From: Rhodospirillales bacterium 24-66-33
Lineage (GTDB): Bacteria > Pseudomonadota > Alphaproteobacteria > Reyranellales > Reyranellaceae
Reading direction: 5' to 3'
DNA length: 64,000 nucleotides
NCBI GenBank assembly: GCA_002281855.1
Contig: NCHQ01000001.1
Coordinates: 186,001-250,000, forward strand
Positions 53,730 through 62,098 of this stretch are shown one piece after another. The number at the start of each line of letters is the position of its first letter. Positions within the stretch are counted from its first letter, which is position 1. The translations under genes and the position numbers were made by a program. The notes under the pieces are model-generated. The model was not told the DNA's origin. It was given only the letters and a program-made list of their open reading frames with translations, and made no database searches.

Positions 53730-54894
53730 GATTCTCATCGCCGGCGGCGGCATCGGCGGACTGGCGGCGGCACTGGCGCTTGCCCAGAAGGGCATCGCCT
53801 CGCAGGTGCTGGAGAAAGCGAGCCGCCTGGGGGAGATCGGCGCCGGCATCCAGCTCGGCCCCAACGCCTTCCACTGCTTCGACCGGCTCGGTGTCGGCGA
53901 GGCGGCGCGCGGCATGGCGGTCTATATCGACCAGCTTCGCCTGATGGATGCGCTGGCCGATGGCGAAATCTGCCACATCGATCTCGGCGAGCGGTTTCGT
54001 GCTCGTTTCGGCAATCCCTACGCCGTCGTACATCGCGGCGATCTTCACGGCGTATTGCTGAAGGGGTGCGAGGATCATCCCCTGATCGAGCTGCGCACCA
54101 GCGCTGAGGTCACCGGCTACGATCAGGATGGTACTTCCGTCACCGCCCGGCTCCGCAACGGCGAGACGATGAAGGGCCGCGCCCTGATCGGTGCCGACGG
54201 GTTGTGGTCGAACGTACGGGCGCAGGTCGCCCATGACGGGCCGCCGCGCGTGTCGGGACACACGACCTACCGCTCGGTGATCCCGACCGAAGAGATGCCG
54301 GAGGATCTGCGCTGGAACGCCGCCACCCTGTGGGCCGGGCCGAAGTGCCATATCGTCCACTACCCGCTCTCGGGCTGGAAACTCTTCAACCTCGTCGTGA
54401 CCTATCACAACCATGCACCCGAACCCGTCGCCGGCAAGCCGGTCGATACGAACGAGGTGCGACAAGGCTTCGCGCATGTCTGCGAACGGGCAAGGAACAT
54501 CATAGAGCGTGGCCGGAACTGGCACATGTGGGTTCTCTGTGACCGTGATCCGGTCGATCGCTGGGTCGACGGGCGGGTGGTGCTGCTGGGAGACGCTGCA
54601 CACCCCATGCTGCAGTACATGTCACAGGGAGGCTGCATGGCGATGGAGGATGCCGTCTGCCTCGCCGATTCGCTGTCCCATAGCGATTCCGTCGAGAGCG
54701 GTCTCGTCACCTATCGCGACCGCCGCGTCCTACGCACGGCGAGAACACAGCTGATGTCCCGCGCCATGGGCGATCACGTGTATCATCCGGCCGGCCCGCA
54801 CGCGGCTTTGCGCAACGCGATGATGGGCGCGCGGACGCAGGATCAGTGGCTCGACTCTCTGGAGTGGCTTTACGGCGGCAACGGCCTCGGCTAG
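53716..54894 (+). CDS. FAD-dependent monooxygenase, 3-hydroxybenzoate 6-hydroxylase-like
   Basis: A 392-residue class A flavoprotein hydroxylase. ILIAGGGIGGLAAALALAQK is the FAD Rossmann motif, LIGADGLWSNVRAQV the DG motif, and RVVLLGDAAHPMLQYMSQGG the GD motif. GEIGAGIQLGPNAFHCFDRL is typical of the salicylate/3-hydroxybenzoate hydroxylase group. It probably hydroxylates a phenolic acid with NAD(P)H. GTG at 53716 is the best start, inside the end of the CoA transferase gene, so the two are coupled. Confidence 0.87.
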   Translation: MVRDRILIAGGGIGGLAAALALAQKGIASQVLEKASRLGEIGAGIQLGPNAFHCFDRLGVGEAARGMAVYIDQLRLMDALADGEICHIDLGERFRARFGNPYAVVHRGDLHGVLLKGCEDHPLIELRTSAEVTGYDQDGTSVTARLRNGETMKGRALIGADGLWSNVRAQVAHDGPPRVSGHTTYRSVIPTEEMPEDLRWNAATLWAGPKCHIVHYPLSGWKLFNLVVTYHNHAPEPVAGKPVDTNEVRQGFAHVCERARNIIERGRNWHMWVLCDRDPVDRWVDGRVVLLGDAAHPMLQYMSQGGCMAMEDAVCLADSLSHSDSVESGLVTYRDRRVLRTARTQLMSRAMGDHVYHPAGPHAALRNAMMGARTQDQWLDSLEWLYGGNGLG

Positions 54895-54933
54895 GGCTGC
54901 TGCTTCGTAGGGTGGGTCAGCGGAGTTTCAGGG

Positions 54934-55443
54934 ATGCGCCACGTCTTCTTCGTCCTCGCCTTGCTGTGCACCGCGCTGAGCGCGGGCATCTTCTATTCCT
55001 TTTCGACCATCGTCATGCCGGGGCTCGATCTCGGTGGCGCCATGTCGGCGGTGAATTCGATGCACGGCATCAACACCATCGTGCGCAGCCCAATCTTCGC
55101 CATCGTCTTCTTCGGCGCCCTGATCCTGCCGCTGCTGGCGGCGCTGGGCGCCCGCTCGGCTGGCCATCGCGGTGCGGCGCGGCTCGCCGCCCTTGCCGCG
55201 CTGATCCATGCCGCCGCGGTGATCGGCGTCACCCTGCAGGTCAACGTGCCGTTGAACGAGACCCTCGCCACCGTGGCCGGCGCCGATGCCAACGCCGCGA
55301 GCTACTGGAAGGACTTCTCCGTGCCGTGGGCGTCGTGGAACCACGTCCGCGCGCTCGGTGCGATCCTGGCCTTCCTTTGCCTGCTCGGCGCCTGGGCGGT
55401 CGACCTGACCTCGGCCGGCCGCCGATCCTACGGTCTGCGCTGA
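54934..55443 (+). CDS. DUF1772-family membrane protein
   Basis: A 169-residue protein with four membrane segments: MRHVFFVLALLCTALSAGIF, FAIVFFGALILPLLAALGA, AALAALIHAAAVIGVTLQV and ALGAILAFLCLLGAW. NVPLNETLA after the third segment is the DUF1772 mark. Fungal relatives include anthrone oxygenases, but bacterial members have no clear role. It follows the monooxygenase gene by 39 bp and converges on alsS. Confidence 0.85.
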   Translation: MRHVFFVLALLCTALSAGIFYSFSTIVMPGLDLGGAMSAVNSMHGINTIVRSPIFAIVFFGALILPLLAALGARSAGHRGAARLAALAALIHAAAVIGVTLQVNVPLNETLATVAGADANAASYWKDFSVPWASWNHVRALGAILAFLCLLGAWAVDLTSAGRRSYGLR

Positions 55444-55468
55444 CCGCGGACCGTGATCGACGAGGGCG

Positions 55469-57127
55469 TCAGATGATGACGTCCTCGTGCATCGCGGCCA
55501 TCAGGCTGGGATTGTCGCGATAGTCGACAGGCACGCCGACCAGCACCGGACCTTCCATCGCGAACGCCTTGCGCAGCGTCGGACCGACATCGTCGGCGTC
55601 CTTGATCATGAGGCCTTGCGCGCCCATCGACTCGGCGAACTTCACCAGGTCGACGGGGCCGAAATGCACGCCTGAATCGCGGCCATAGGCGGCGACCTGC
55701 TGGATGCCGACCATGTTGTAGCTGCCGTCGATCCAGACCAGATGCACAAAGTTGCACTTCAGACGCACGGCCGTCTCGAGCTCGACGGCAGAGAACAGGA
55801 AGCCGCCATCGCCTGACACCGACAGCACCTTGCGGCCGGGTTCGGCCAGGCAGGCGGCGATGCCCCAGGGCAGCGCGACGCCCAAGGTCTGCTGCCCGTT
55901 GCTGATCAGGATCTGCCGCGGCCGGTGGCTGATGAGATGCCGCGCCATCCAGATGTGGAAGGAGCCCATGTCGGAGCAGAGCGTCACGTCTTCGTCGATC
56001 AGCTTCTGCAACTCGTACACCAGTCGCAGCGGATGGACCGGGGTCCCGGTGCGCTTGGCGGCTTCTGCGGCCACCGTCGCGCGCTCGCGCTGGATCTCTG
56101 CGAGCAGTTCCGATTGTGGCAAGCGGTCCTTCGGCTGCAGCAGCGCCGACAGGGCGCGGAGGGTGGCGGCGCTATTGCCCATGAGCTCGATATCGGGGCG
56201 GTAGTAACGGTCGTAGTCCGCCGGAATGCAGTCGATGTGGATCAGCTTGCGCGTGCGTCCGGCATTCCAGAGCGCGGGGTCGTATTCGACGGGGTCGAAC
56301 CCAACTGTGATCACCACGTCGGCCTCGTCGAGCAGGCGATCGGCGGGCTGGTTGTGGAACAACCCGACCCGTCCGCCAAAACAGTCGAGCCGGTCGCTCG
56401 GAACCACCCCTGCGGCCTGATAGGTGCCGGCGACGGCGAGGCGAGTACGGGCCAGCAATGCGCGCACTGCCTGGGCGACGGCCCCCTGGCTGGCCAGCAT
56501 GCCGAGCAGCATCACCGGCCGTTGCGCAGCCTCGATCATGGCGGCGGCGGCGACGATCGCCTCGGTGTCGGCGGCGCCCATCGCCGGGACGGTTCCCGGG
56601 GTGAGCACGGCGCCGGGAGCGGGGGCCTTCATGACGTCCTTGGGCAATCCGATGAAGGCGGTGCCCGGGCGGCCGGACTCGGCGGCGCGGAACGCGGCGG
56701 CCGTCACTTCGGAGATCGCCGACGGCGAGTCGATCTCCGCCGCATACTTGGTGATGGGCCGCAGCAGCGCCACCGTGTCCATGCTCTGGTGCGCCTGCTT
56801 CAGCCGGTCGGCGATGGGCACGGCACCGCCCAGCGCCACCACGGGATCGCCTTCCGTATTGGCGGTAGCGAGGCCGGTGGCCAGGTTCGACACGCCGGGG
56901 CCCGAGGTCACGAGCACGACGCCGGCCTTGCCGGTCAGGCGGCCCAGCCCGCCCGCGATGAAGGTCGCGTTCTGCTCGTGCCGGCAGACGACCAGCCTGA
57001 TTTTCGATTCGACCAGCGCATCGAAGACGGGGTCGATCTTGGCGCCGGGAATGCCGAATATGTATTCGACGCCCTGCGCCTCGAGGTTGCGCACCAGCAG
57101 GTGCGCGCCGTTCTTCGGGTCGCTCAT
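55469..57127 (-). CDS. alsS: Acetolactate synthase, catabolic AlsS type
   Basis: A 552-residue TPP enzyme. YIFGIPGAKIDPVFDAL, CRHEQNATFIAGGLGRLTGK with the TPP-activating Glu, VTSGPGVSNLATGLATANTE, and the TPP/Mg motif GDGGFLFSAVELETAVRLK closely track Bacillus AlsS. It joins two pyruvates to acetolactate. No alsD or ilvN gene is nearby, so its role (acetoin formation or another carboligation) is open. ATG 57127 has GGGGAG upstream; the frame is open to 57271. Confidence 0.88.
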   Translation of the reverse strand: MSDPKNGAHLLVRNLEAQGVEYIFGIPGAKIDPVFDALVESKIRLVVCRHEQNATFIAGGLGRLTGKAGVVLVTSGPGVSNLATGLATANTEGDPVVALGGAVPIADRLKQAHQSMDTVALLRPITKYAAEIDSPSAISEVTAAAFRAAESGRPGTAFIGLPKDVMKAPAPGAVLTPGTVPAMGAADTEAIVAAAAMIEAAQRPVMLLGMLASQGAVAQAVRALLARTRLAVAGTYQAAGVVPSDRLDCFGGRVGLFHNQPADRLLDEADVVITVGFDPVEYDPALWNAGRTRKLIHIDCIPADYDRYYRPDIELMGNSAATLRALSALLQPKDRLPQSELLAEIQRERATVAAEAAKRTGTPVHPLRLVYELQKLIDEDVTLCSDMGSFHIWMARHLISHRPRQILISNGQQTLGVALPWGIAACLAEPGRKVLSVSGDGGFLFSAVELETAVRLKCNFVHLVWIDGSYNMVGIQQVAAYGRDSGVHFGPVDLVKFAESMGAQGLMIKDADDVGPTLRKAFAMEGPVLVGVPVDYRDNPSLMAAMHEDVII

Positions 57128-57264
57128 CCGATATCTCCCCAGCCCAAGTTGGAGATGACTATGCCCGAGCGCGGGAGGCCTGTCGTGGCCGCGGTGGTCC
57201 CAGGTTTGAAGCTTCTCCGCATGGGTTAGTGCGGTTAGGGTCCTCTCCGAAAGCGAGGGCATCC

Positions 57265-57729
57265 ATGGCACGAACCAAGAAGAGTGTGGCGAACCAGCAC
57301 GACGAGAGCTCGGCAGAGTATCAGCGGGGTATGCATGAAATCCGCAAGCAGCTCGGGCCGATGGCGGATTCCTACATCCGCAACATCAAGGCGCTGGCGC
57401 CGGAATTCGCCTGGGTGAATGTCACCTTTCCGTTCGGCGAGCTCTATACGCGCGATGTCATCGATCTCAAGACGCGCGAACTCTGCACCGTGGCGGCGCT
57501 CACCGTGCAGGGCTTCTCCCTGGTGGAGCTGAAGCTGCACGTGAAGGCGGCCTTGCGCTGCGGCGCGTCGCGCGCCGAAGTGACCGAGATCATCACCCAG
57601 ATGATCGCCTATTGCGGTTTTCCCGCAGCGACCAATGCGCTGATGACCATGAAGGAAGCGTTCGACGAACTCGACGCCGCCACCAGGAAGAAGCCGCGCA
57701 AGGCCGTGAAGAAGGCGCGACGCAAGTAA
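57265..57729 (+). CDS. Carboxymuconolactone decarboxylase family protein
   Basis: A 154-residue protein with one CMD/AhpD-like domain: FGELYTRDVIDLKTRELCTV, LHVKAALRCGASRAEVTEII, then QMIAYCGFPAATNAL. The CxxC of peroxidase-type AhpD is absent, placing it with the gamma-CMD-like group. The tail (RKKPRKAVKKARRK) is highly basic. It is 20 kb from pcaHGB, so a role as PcaC is possible but unproven. GAGGG lies 6 bases before the ATG. Confidence 0.85.
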   Translation: MARTKKSVANQHDESSAEYQRGMHEIRKQLGPMADSYIRNIKALAPEFAWVNVTFPFGELYTRDVIDLKTRELCTVAALTVQGFSLVELKLHVKAALRCGASRAEVTEIITQMIAYCGFPAATNALMTMKEAFDELDAATRKKPRKAVKKARRK

Positions 57730-57778
57730 GCGACGCCGGCCCGCGAGACCGGCGTCGTGATCGTTCGGTCCTTGCCGC

Positions 57779-58141
57779 CTAGCTCTTGGGCGTAGGCGGG
57801 TTCGCCAGGATCTCGGCGCAGGCTCGGGCGACGTCGGACTCGGCGTCCTTGGCACCCGGCATCGTGGCGAAGCCGCTCTTGGCGATCACGTTGCCGCGGT
57901 CCCAGGTGCTGGTCTTGCTGAGTTCGGTGATCTTCGTTGCCGCGTCGGGCTGCCGGTTGAAGCGGTCGACACAGATCGGCGCCAGGGCAACGACGACCGC
58001 GTCGCGGGCGGCCGCGGCAGACTCCTTGCTCGCCGTTCCGCCGGTGACCCAGCCGCCCCAGGTGAACCCGACGACCGCGCAGAGCACGGCACCGCCGACA
58101 GCGGTCCAGATCAGCGTGGAGATGTTCTTTGGCATTTCCAT
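57779..58141 (-). CDS. Hypothetical protein with one N-terminal membrane anchor
   Basis: A 120-residue protein I cannot assign. Residues 8-30 (STLIWTAVGGAVLCAVVGF) form a single membrane segment; the rest, SKESAAAARDAVVVALAPIC and TKITELSKTSTWDRGNVIAK, should be periplasmic and mostly helical, with two Cys. GGAAGGA stands about 8 bases before the ATG at 58141. It is divergent from the retropepsin-like gene across a 263-bp gap in which I see no further gene. Confidence 0.75.
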   Translation of the reverse strand: MEMPKNISTLIWTAVGGAVLCAVVGFTWGGWVTGGTASKESAAAARDAVVVALAPICVDRFNRQPDAATKITELSKTSTWDRGNVIAKSGFATMPGAKDAESDVARACAEILANPPTPKS

Positions 58142-58404
58142 GGGAATGTCCTTCCGGGGCCGTGCGGCCCTTGTCAGCTCGGCGCACGCAGGATTGCACA
58201 GCCGGCGTTCGACAGAACGAGGAAGCTCTAGAGCGAGACCGGCAACTCGGGCCGGTCCAGATGCGGTCGCCTCGGTTCGCGGGCGGGAGCACATGCATCT
58301 CTCAGCCATCGCAGGCCGACCATTTGGTGAGCGATGGTATAGACTTTGTACAGGTTGAGCGCGGGAGTGTCCAACCGGCTGCAATCCTGATCGGAGCGGA
58401 AGCG

Positions 58405-59121
58405 ATGAGATCGACACTTTTCCTGGCGACGCTTTCCGCGACGCTGCTCTGGGAGGCTGCGGCAGCGCAGGCGCAGTCACAAGAGGCGGCGCAGTTCGTC
58501 GCGCAATGGCAGAGGAGCAATGCCGCCTGCCGCGCGCCGGCCACGCCCGCGCTGGAAGCGATTGCCGCCTGCGAACAGCGCGACACCTATTCGAAGCTGC
58601 TGTCGGCCTCGAACTATTGCTACGGGCCTGTCGAAGGGGCGCCTGCGGGCTGGACGCCTTGCGGCGGCGATCCCGCGTCTGGCACGCCGAGCGCCAAGGC
58701 GCTCAGGGACGCGGCGCTGGCGCGGGCGACGGAGCGGTTCCAGAGGATGGGCGGCGTGTTCGTCCTGCCGGCCACGGTGAACGGCACATCGACGGCGTAC
58801 TTCATCGTCGATTCCGGCGCCGCCAACGTCCAGATCCCGGAGGAACTCGCCGAGGAGATGAAGCGCAACGGCACCCTCACCGAGGCCGATTCGCTCGGCC
58901 AGAGGCGCTTCACCCTGGCCGACGGCAGCGGCCTTCAGCAGCGCATCGTGCGCCTGCGCTCGATCAGGATCGGCGAGCGCACGATGGAGAATGTCATGGC
59001 CTCGGTCAGCCCGGCGCGCAGCCGGGCCCTGCTGGGGCAGAGCTTCCTGCGCCGCCTCAGCTCCTGGAAGATCGACAATGTGAGGAACTCGATCGAGTTC
59101 GAGTTCACCGGCTCGTTCTAG
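58405..59121 (+). CDS. Retropepsin-like aspartic protease, secreted
   Basis: A 238-residue protein with a signal peptide (MRSTLFLATLSATLLWEAAA). A Cys-rich helical region to about residue 110 is followed by a clan AA fold: GGVFVLPATVNGTSTAYFIV, catalytic Asp136 in VDSGAANVQIP, and the flap and core ending in ARSRALLGQSFLRRL. One Asp per chain means it should act as a homodimer in the periplasm. GGAGCGGAAG precedes the ATG at 58405. The target is unknown. Confidence 0.85.
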   Translation: MRSTLFLATLSATLLWEAAAAQAQSQEAAQFVAQWQRSNAACRAPATPALEAIAACEQRDTYSKLLSASNYCYGPVEGAPAGWTPCGGDPASGTPSAKALRDAALARATERFQRMGGVFVLPATVNGTSTAYFIVDSGAANVQIPEELAEEMKRNGTLTEADSLGQRRFTLADGSGLQQRIVRLRSIRIGERTMENVMASVSPARSRALLGQSFLRRLSSWKIDNVRNSIEFEFTGSF

Positions 59122-59145
59122 GCCAGGCGCATCCGAATCAGCCGC

Positions 59146-60108
59146 TCAGGTCGGTGCCGGAATCTTCGCGTCCTTGATCACCTTGCGCCAGCGCACGGTC
59201 TCATCGGCCAGACGCTTGGCATAGGCTTCGGGGGTACCGCCGGTCGGGATGAAGCCGAGCGACATCAGCCTCTCGCGTACCGCCTCGGCCTTCAGCGCGG
59301 CATTCACCGCGGCGTTGAGCTGCTGGATCGTCTCGGGCGGCGTGCCCGCCGTCGTTGCCACGCCGAAATAGACCGCAGCCTCGAGCTCCGGCGCGCCCAG
59401 TTCGCTCGCCACCGGCACGGTCGGAATGTTGGCGACGCGGCTCTTGGCGCCGCAGATCAGCCCGCGCATCGTGCCGGCACGAATCTGCCCATCGACAGGC
59501 GTAGTGACATCGACGAAGGCCGGGACGTGGCCCGCCACCGCATCGCGCAGCGCTTCGGCCGCAGCCTTGTAGGGGATGTGCTGGAGCTTGCCGTTGGTGC
59601 GCGTGGCGATCACCTCGCCCCACAGATGCGGCAGGCCGCCGGAGCTGGAAGTCGAATAGTGCACGGGGCCGGGCTGCGCCTTCACCCACTCGATGAACTC
59701 GGCGAAGGTCTTGGCCGGGTTGTTGGCATTGACCGCGAGCACGCACGGGATGTCGGCGAGCTGGGCCACCATCGCGAGGTCCTTCTGCGGGTCGATCGGC
59801 ATCGGGATGTCGAACGCCGGCTGCAGCGCCGCCGTGGTGGTCAGGACCATAAGGCTGGTGCCGTCGGGCTTGCTCTTGGCCACGTTCACCATGCCCACCA
59901 TCGTGCCACCGCCCGGACGGTTCTCGACCACGATGTTCTTGCCGGTATCCGCCGACATGCGCTCGGCCAGGACGCGCCCGGCCGTGTCGGTCGAGCCGCC
60001 GGGACCGTAGGGCACGACGAGGCGGATCTGGCCGCTCTGCCCGAAGGCGATCGAGGGCAGGGTGAGGGCGGCGGCAGTGCCGGCCACGAAACTACGGCGC
60101 TGGATCAT
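59146..60108 (-). CDS. Bug-family tripartite tricarboxylate transporter binding protein
   Basis: A 320-residue periplasmic binding protein with signal peptide MIQRRSFVAGTAAALTLPSI. IRLVVPYGPGGSTDTAGRVL, VENRPGGGTMVGMVNVAKSK, PDGTSLMV and the C-terminal VRWRKVIKDAKIP are typical. GGAAGGATTTCAC precedes the ATG. It lies 115 bp downstream of the hydantoinase B-like gene on the same strand and may bind that pathway's substrate. No TctA/TctB gene accompanies it. Confidence 0.9.
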   Translation of the reverse strand: MIQRRSFVAGTAAALTLPSIAFGQSGQIRLVVPYGPGGSTDTAGRVLAERMSADTGKNIVVENRPGGGTMVGMVNVAKSKPDGTSLMVLTTTAALQPAFDIPMPIDPQKDLAMVAQLADIPCVLAVNANNPAKTFAEFIEWVKAQPGPVHYSTSSSGGLPHLWGEVIATRTNGKLQHIPYKAAAEALRDAVAGHVPAFVDVTTPVDGQIRAGTMRGLICGAKSRVANIPTVPVASELGAPELEAAVYFGVATTAGTPPETIQQLNAAVNAALKAEAVRERLMSLGFIPTGGTPEAYAKRLADETVRWRKVIKDAKIPAPT

Positions 60109-60223
60109 GTGAAATCCTTCCCTGATTGTTTTCATTATCGGGGAGGAAACTAGGTCGAGAGTTCGCGTCGCGGCAAGACGAGCGCGCTCCCTCCGACCGC
60201 CAGCCGAACGGCAGATGGCGGAT

Positions 60224-61951
60224 TCAGGGCAGAGGCTTGCGCAACTCCGTGGTGCGCGCGGCATCGACGCTGCGACCGCTCGCGGCGATCGCCACGGCAT
60301 AGTCCTTTTCCGCGCTCTCGACGCTCACGATGCCGTCTCGGACGTCGCGCAACACATGCTCCGGATCGCGCGTCATCGGATCGCCATAGCCGCCACCGCC
60401 CGGCGAGAGCGCGCGATAGGCGCCGGGGCCGTGGCGTTCGACGCCGTATTTCGGCGCCTGGATGCGCGTGCCGTCTGCAAGGGTGAGTACAACCTCGCCA
60501 CCGGCGCCGGCACGGCCACCCGCGACGCCGAAGCTCGACGGCGCGCCGGCGCCCTCGCCGCGAAAGGCGTAATCGGCCGGGGTGAAGATCTCGACCTCAT
60601 AGTCGCAGCCGGCGCCGCCGCGGAAGCGGCCTGCGCCGGCGGTGTCGCAGCGCATTTCCTGGCGGCGAAAGCGTGCGGGGTAGAGCTGCTCGTAGGTTTC
60701 GAGATTTGGCAGCGTCAGGCCGCCCAAGGTGATGAGGTGGCCGATCAGGTGGAAGCCGTCGCGTCCCTCGACGCCACCGCCGGCCGGCGCACCGGCCCAC
60801 TGATACATGACGTAGCGCCCGCCATCCTCGCGCAGGCCCGCCGTGACGGCATGCACGGCCTTCGACCAGCCGGCCGAGGCGCGCTCGGGCAGGGCCTGAG
60901 CCAGCGCTTTCCACATCGCGTGGATGATCTCGTGCGCCACGAACACGGTGTTCATGGTCATCGGTGCCGGCATGCGTGCATTCACCAGCGTGCCTTCTGG
61001 CAAACGGATCTCGACGCTGCGGAAGGCGCCTTCGTTCTTCGGCAGGTCGGGCTCGAAGAACGAAGCGAGCGACATGAAGACCGCCGAGGTCGAGTTGGCG
61101 ATCGAGCTGTTCTTGAAGCCGCGCACCTGCGGCGAGGTGCCAGCGAAGTCCACGACCAGCTTGCGGTCCTTCACCGTGATCGTGACGGCGATCTTCGCAT
61201 CGATCGGCTCGAAGCAGTCGTTGTCGACCGGCTCTTCGCCTGTCCATATGCCCTGCTGCAGGCGATCGATGCAGGTCTGGAAACGCCGGTCGGCATGGTC
61301 GAGCACGCCTTCGAAGAATTCGTCGGCACGGTCGACCCCCAGCTCCTCGACCAGCAAGGCAAGCCGCTCGGCCCCGATGCGCGTCGAGCCGATCATGGCG
61401 CGCAGGTCGCCGTCGAGCGCCTCGGGCAGGCGTGTGTTCAGCATCAGCAGGCGCCACAGGTCGTCGCGGACCTGGCCGGCTTCGATCAGCTTCAGCACCG
61501 GCAGGCGGATGCCTTCGTGGAAGATCTCGGTCGCGGCGGAATTGTAGGTGCCGGCCGCACCGCCGCCAATATCGGCCTGATGGGCCCGGTTGCAGGCAAA
61601 GGCCACGAGCTTGCCGCCGACGAAAACCGGCCGCGTGATCACCCAGTCGGGCAGGTGGTTGCCGCCCGCCGTGTAGGGATCGTTCAGCAGGAACACGTCC
61701 TCGGGCGAAATGGCGTCCTTGAAATCGCGCAGGATGGCGCGCACGGCGAAGCCGCCGCCGCCGGTATGGATCGGGATGCCGTCGGCCTGGCTGATCAGCG
61801 TGCCGCGCGCGTCGGCGATGAAGCAGGAGAAATCGTGGCTCTGGCTGAAGATCGGCGAGCGCGCGGTACGCGTCATCACCCAGCCCATCTGATGCGAGAT
61901 GTGGTCGAGCCGGTTCTGCACCAGCGCGAGCGTGACGGGATCGAGGTTCAT
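60224..61951 (-). CDS. hyuB: Hydantoinase B/oxoprolinase family protein
   Basis: A 575-residue HyuB-type subunit: MNLDPVTLALVQNRLDHISH, ARSPIFSQSHDFSCFIADAR, DVFLLNDPYTAGGNHLPDWV and LSPGGGGYGDPMTRDPEHVL. With HyuA it forms ATP-dependent enzymes that open hydantoin or 5-oxoproline rings, or acetone-carboxylase-like enzymes. It lies downstream of hyuA on the same strand, but 147 bp away with a palindromic repeat between them. Confidence 0.9.
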   Translation of the reverse strand: MNLDPVTLALVQNRLDHISHQMGWVMTRTARSPIFSQSHDFSCFIADARGTLISQADGIPIHTGGGGFAVRAILRDFKDAISPEDVFLLNDPYTAGGNHLPDWVITRPVFVGGKLVAFACNRAHQADIGGGAAGTYNSAATEIFHEGIRLPVLKLIEAGQVRDDLWRLLMLNTRLPEALDGDLRAMIGSTRIGAERLALLVEELGVDRADEFFEGVLDHADRRFQTCIDRLQQGIWTGEEPVDNDCFEPIDAKIAVTITVKDRKLVVDFAGTSPQVRGFKNSSIANSTSAVFMSLASFFEPDLPKNEGAFRSVEIRLPEGTLVNARMPAPMTMNTVFVAHEIIHAMWKALAQALPERASAGWSKAVHAVTAGLREDGGRYVMYQWAGAPAGGGVEGRDGFHLIGHLITLGGLTLPNLETYEQLYPARFRRQEMRCDTAGAGRFRGGAGCDYEVEIFTPADYAFRGEGAGAPSSFGVAGGRAGAGGEVVLTLADGTRIQAPKYGVERHGPGAYRALSPGGGGYGDPMTRDPEHVLRDVRDGIVSVESAEKDYAVAIAASGRSVDAARTTELRKPLP

Positions 61952-62002
61952 CGGCTGATCCTCCAGTCGTTTACCTCTCCCTGGGGAGGCCGCGCAGCGG
62001 CC

Positions 62003-62088
62003 GTCTCGAAGGGTCGGTACGAGCACCTTGCCTGTTGCCCATCCTTCGAGACGCACGCCTGCAGCGCGCTCCTCAGGATGAGGTGGTG
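62003..62088. repeat. Inverted repeat, family B, copy 2
   Basis: GTCTCGAAGG (62003-62012) pairs with CCTTCGAGAC (62043-62052), and CTCCTCAGGATGAGGTGGTG (62069-62088) equals the right arm of copy 1 near 22240. Copy 2 has lost the matching left outer arm. It lies inside the presumed hyuA-hyuB operon rather than between convergent genes, so it may reduce hyuB expression relative to hyuA. Confidence 0.7.
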
Positions 62089-62098
62089 TGGGTGAGAG

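Noticed and set aside
58330-58350. Sigma-70-like TATAGACT box before the retropepsin gene
   Set aside because: The -10 looks fair but no acceptable -35 stands at 16-18 bases, so it was not listed as a promoter.
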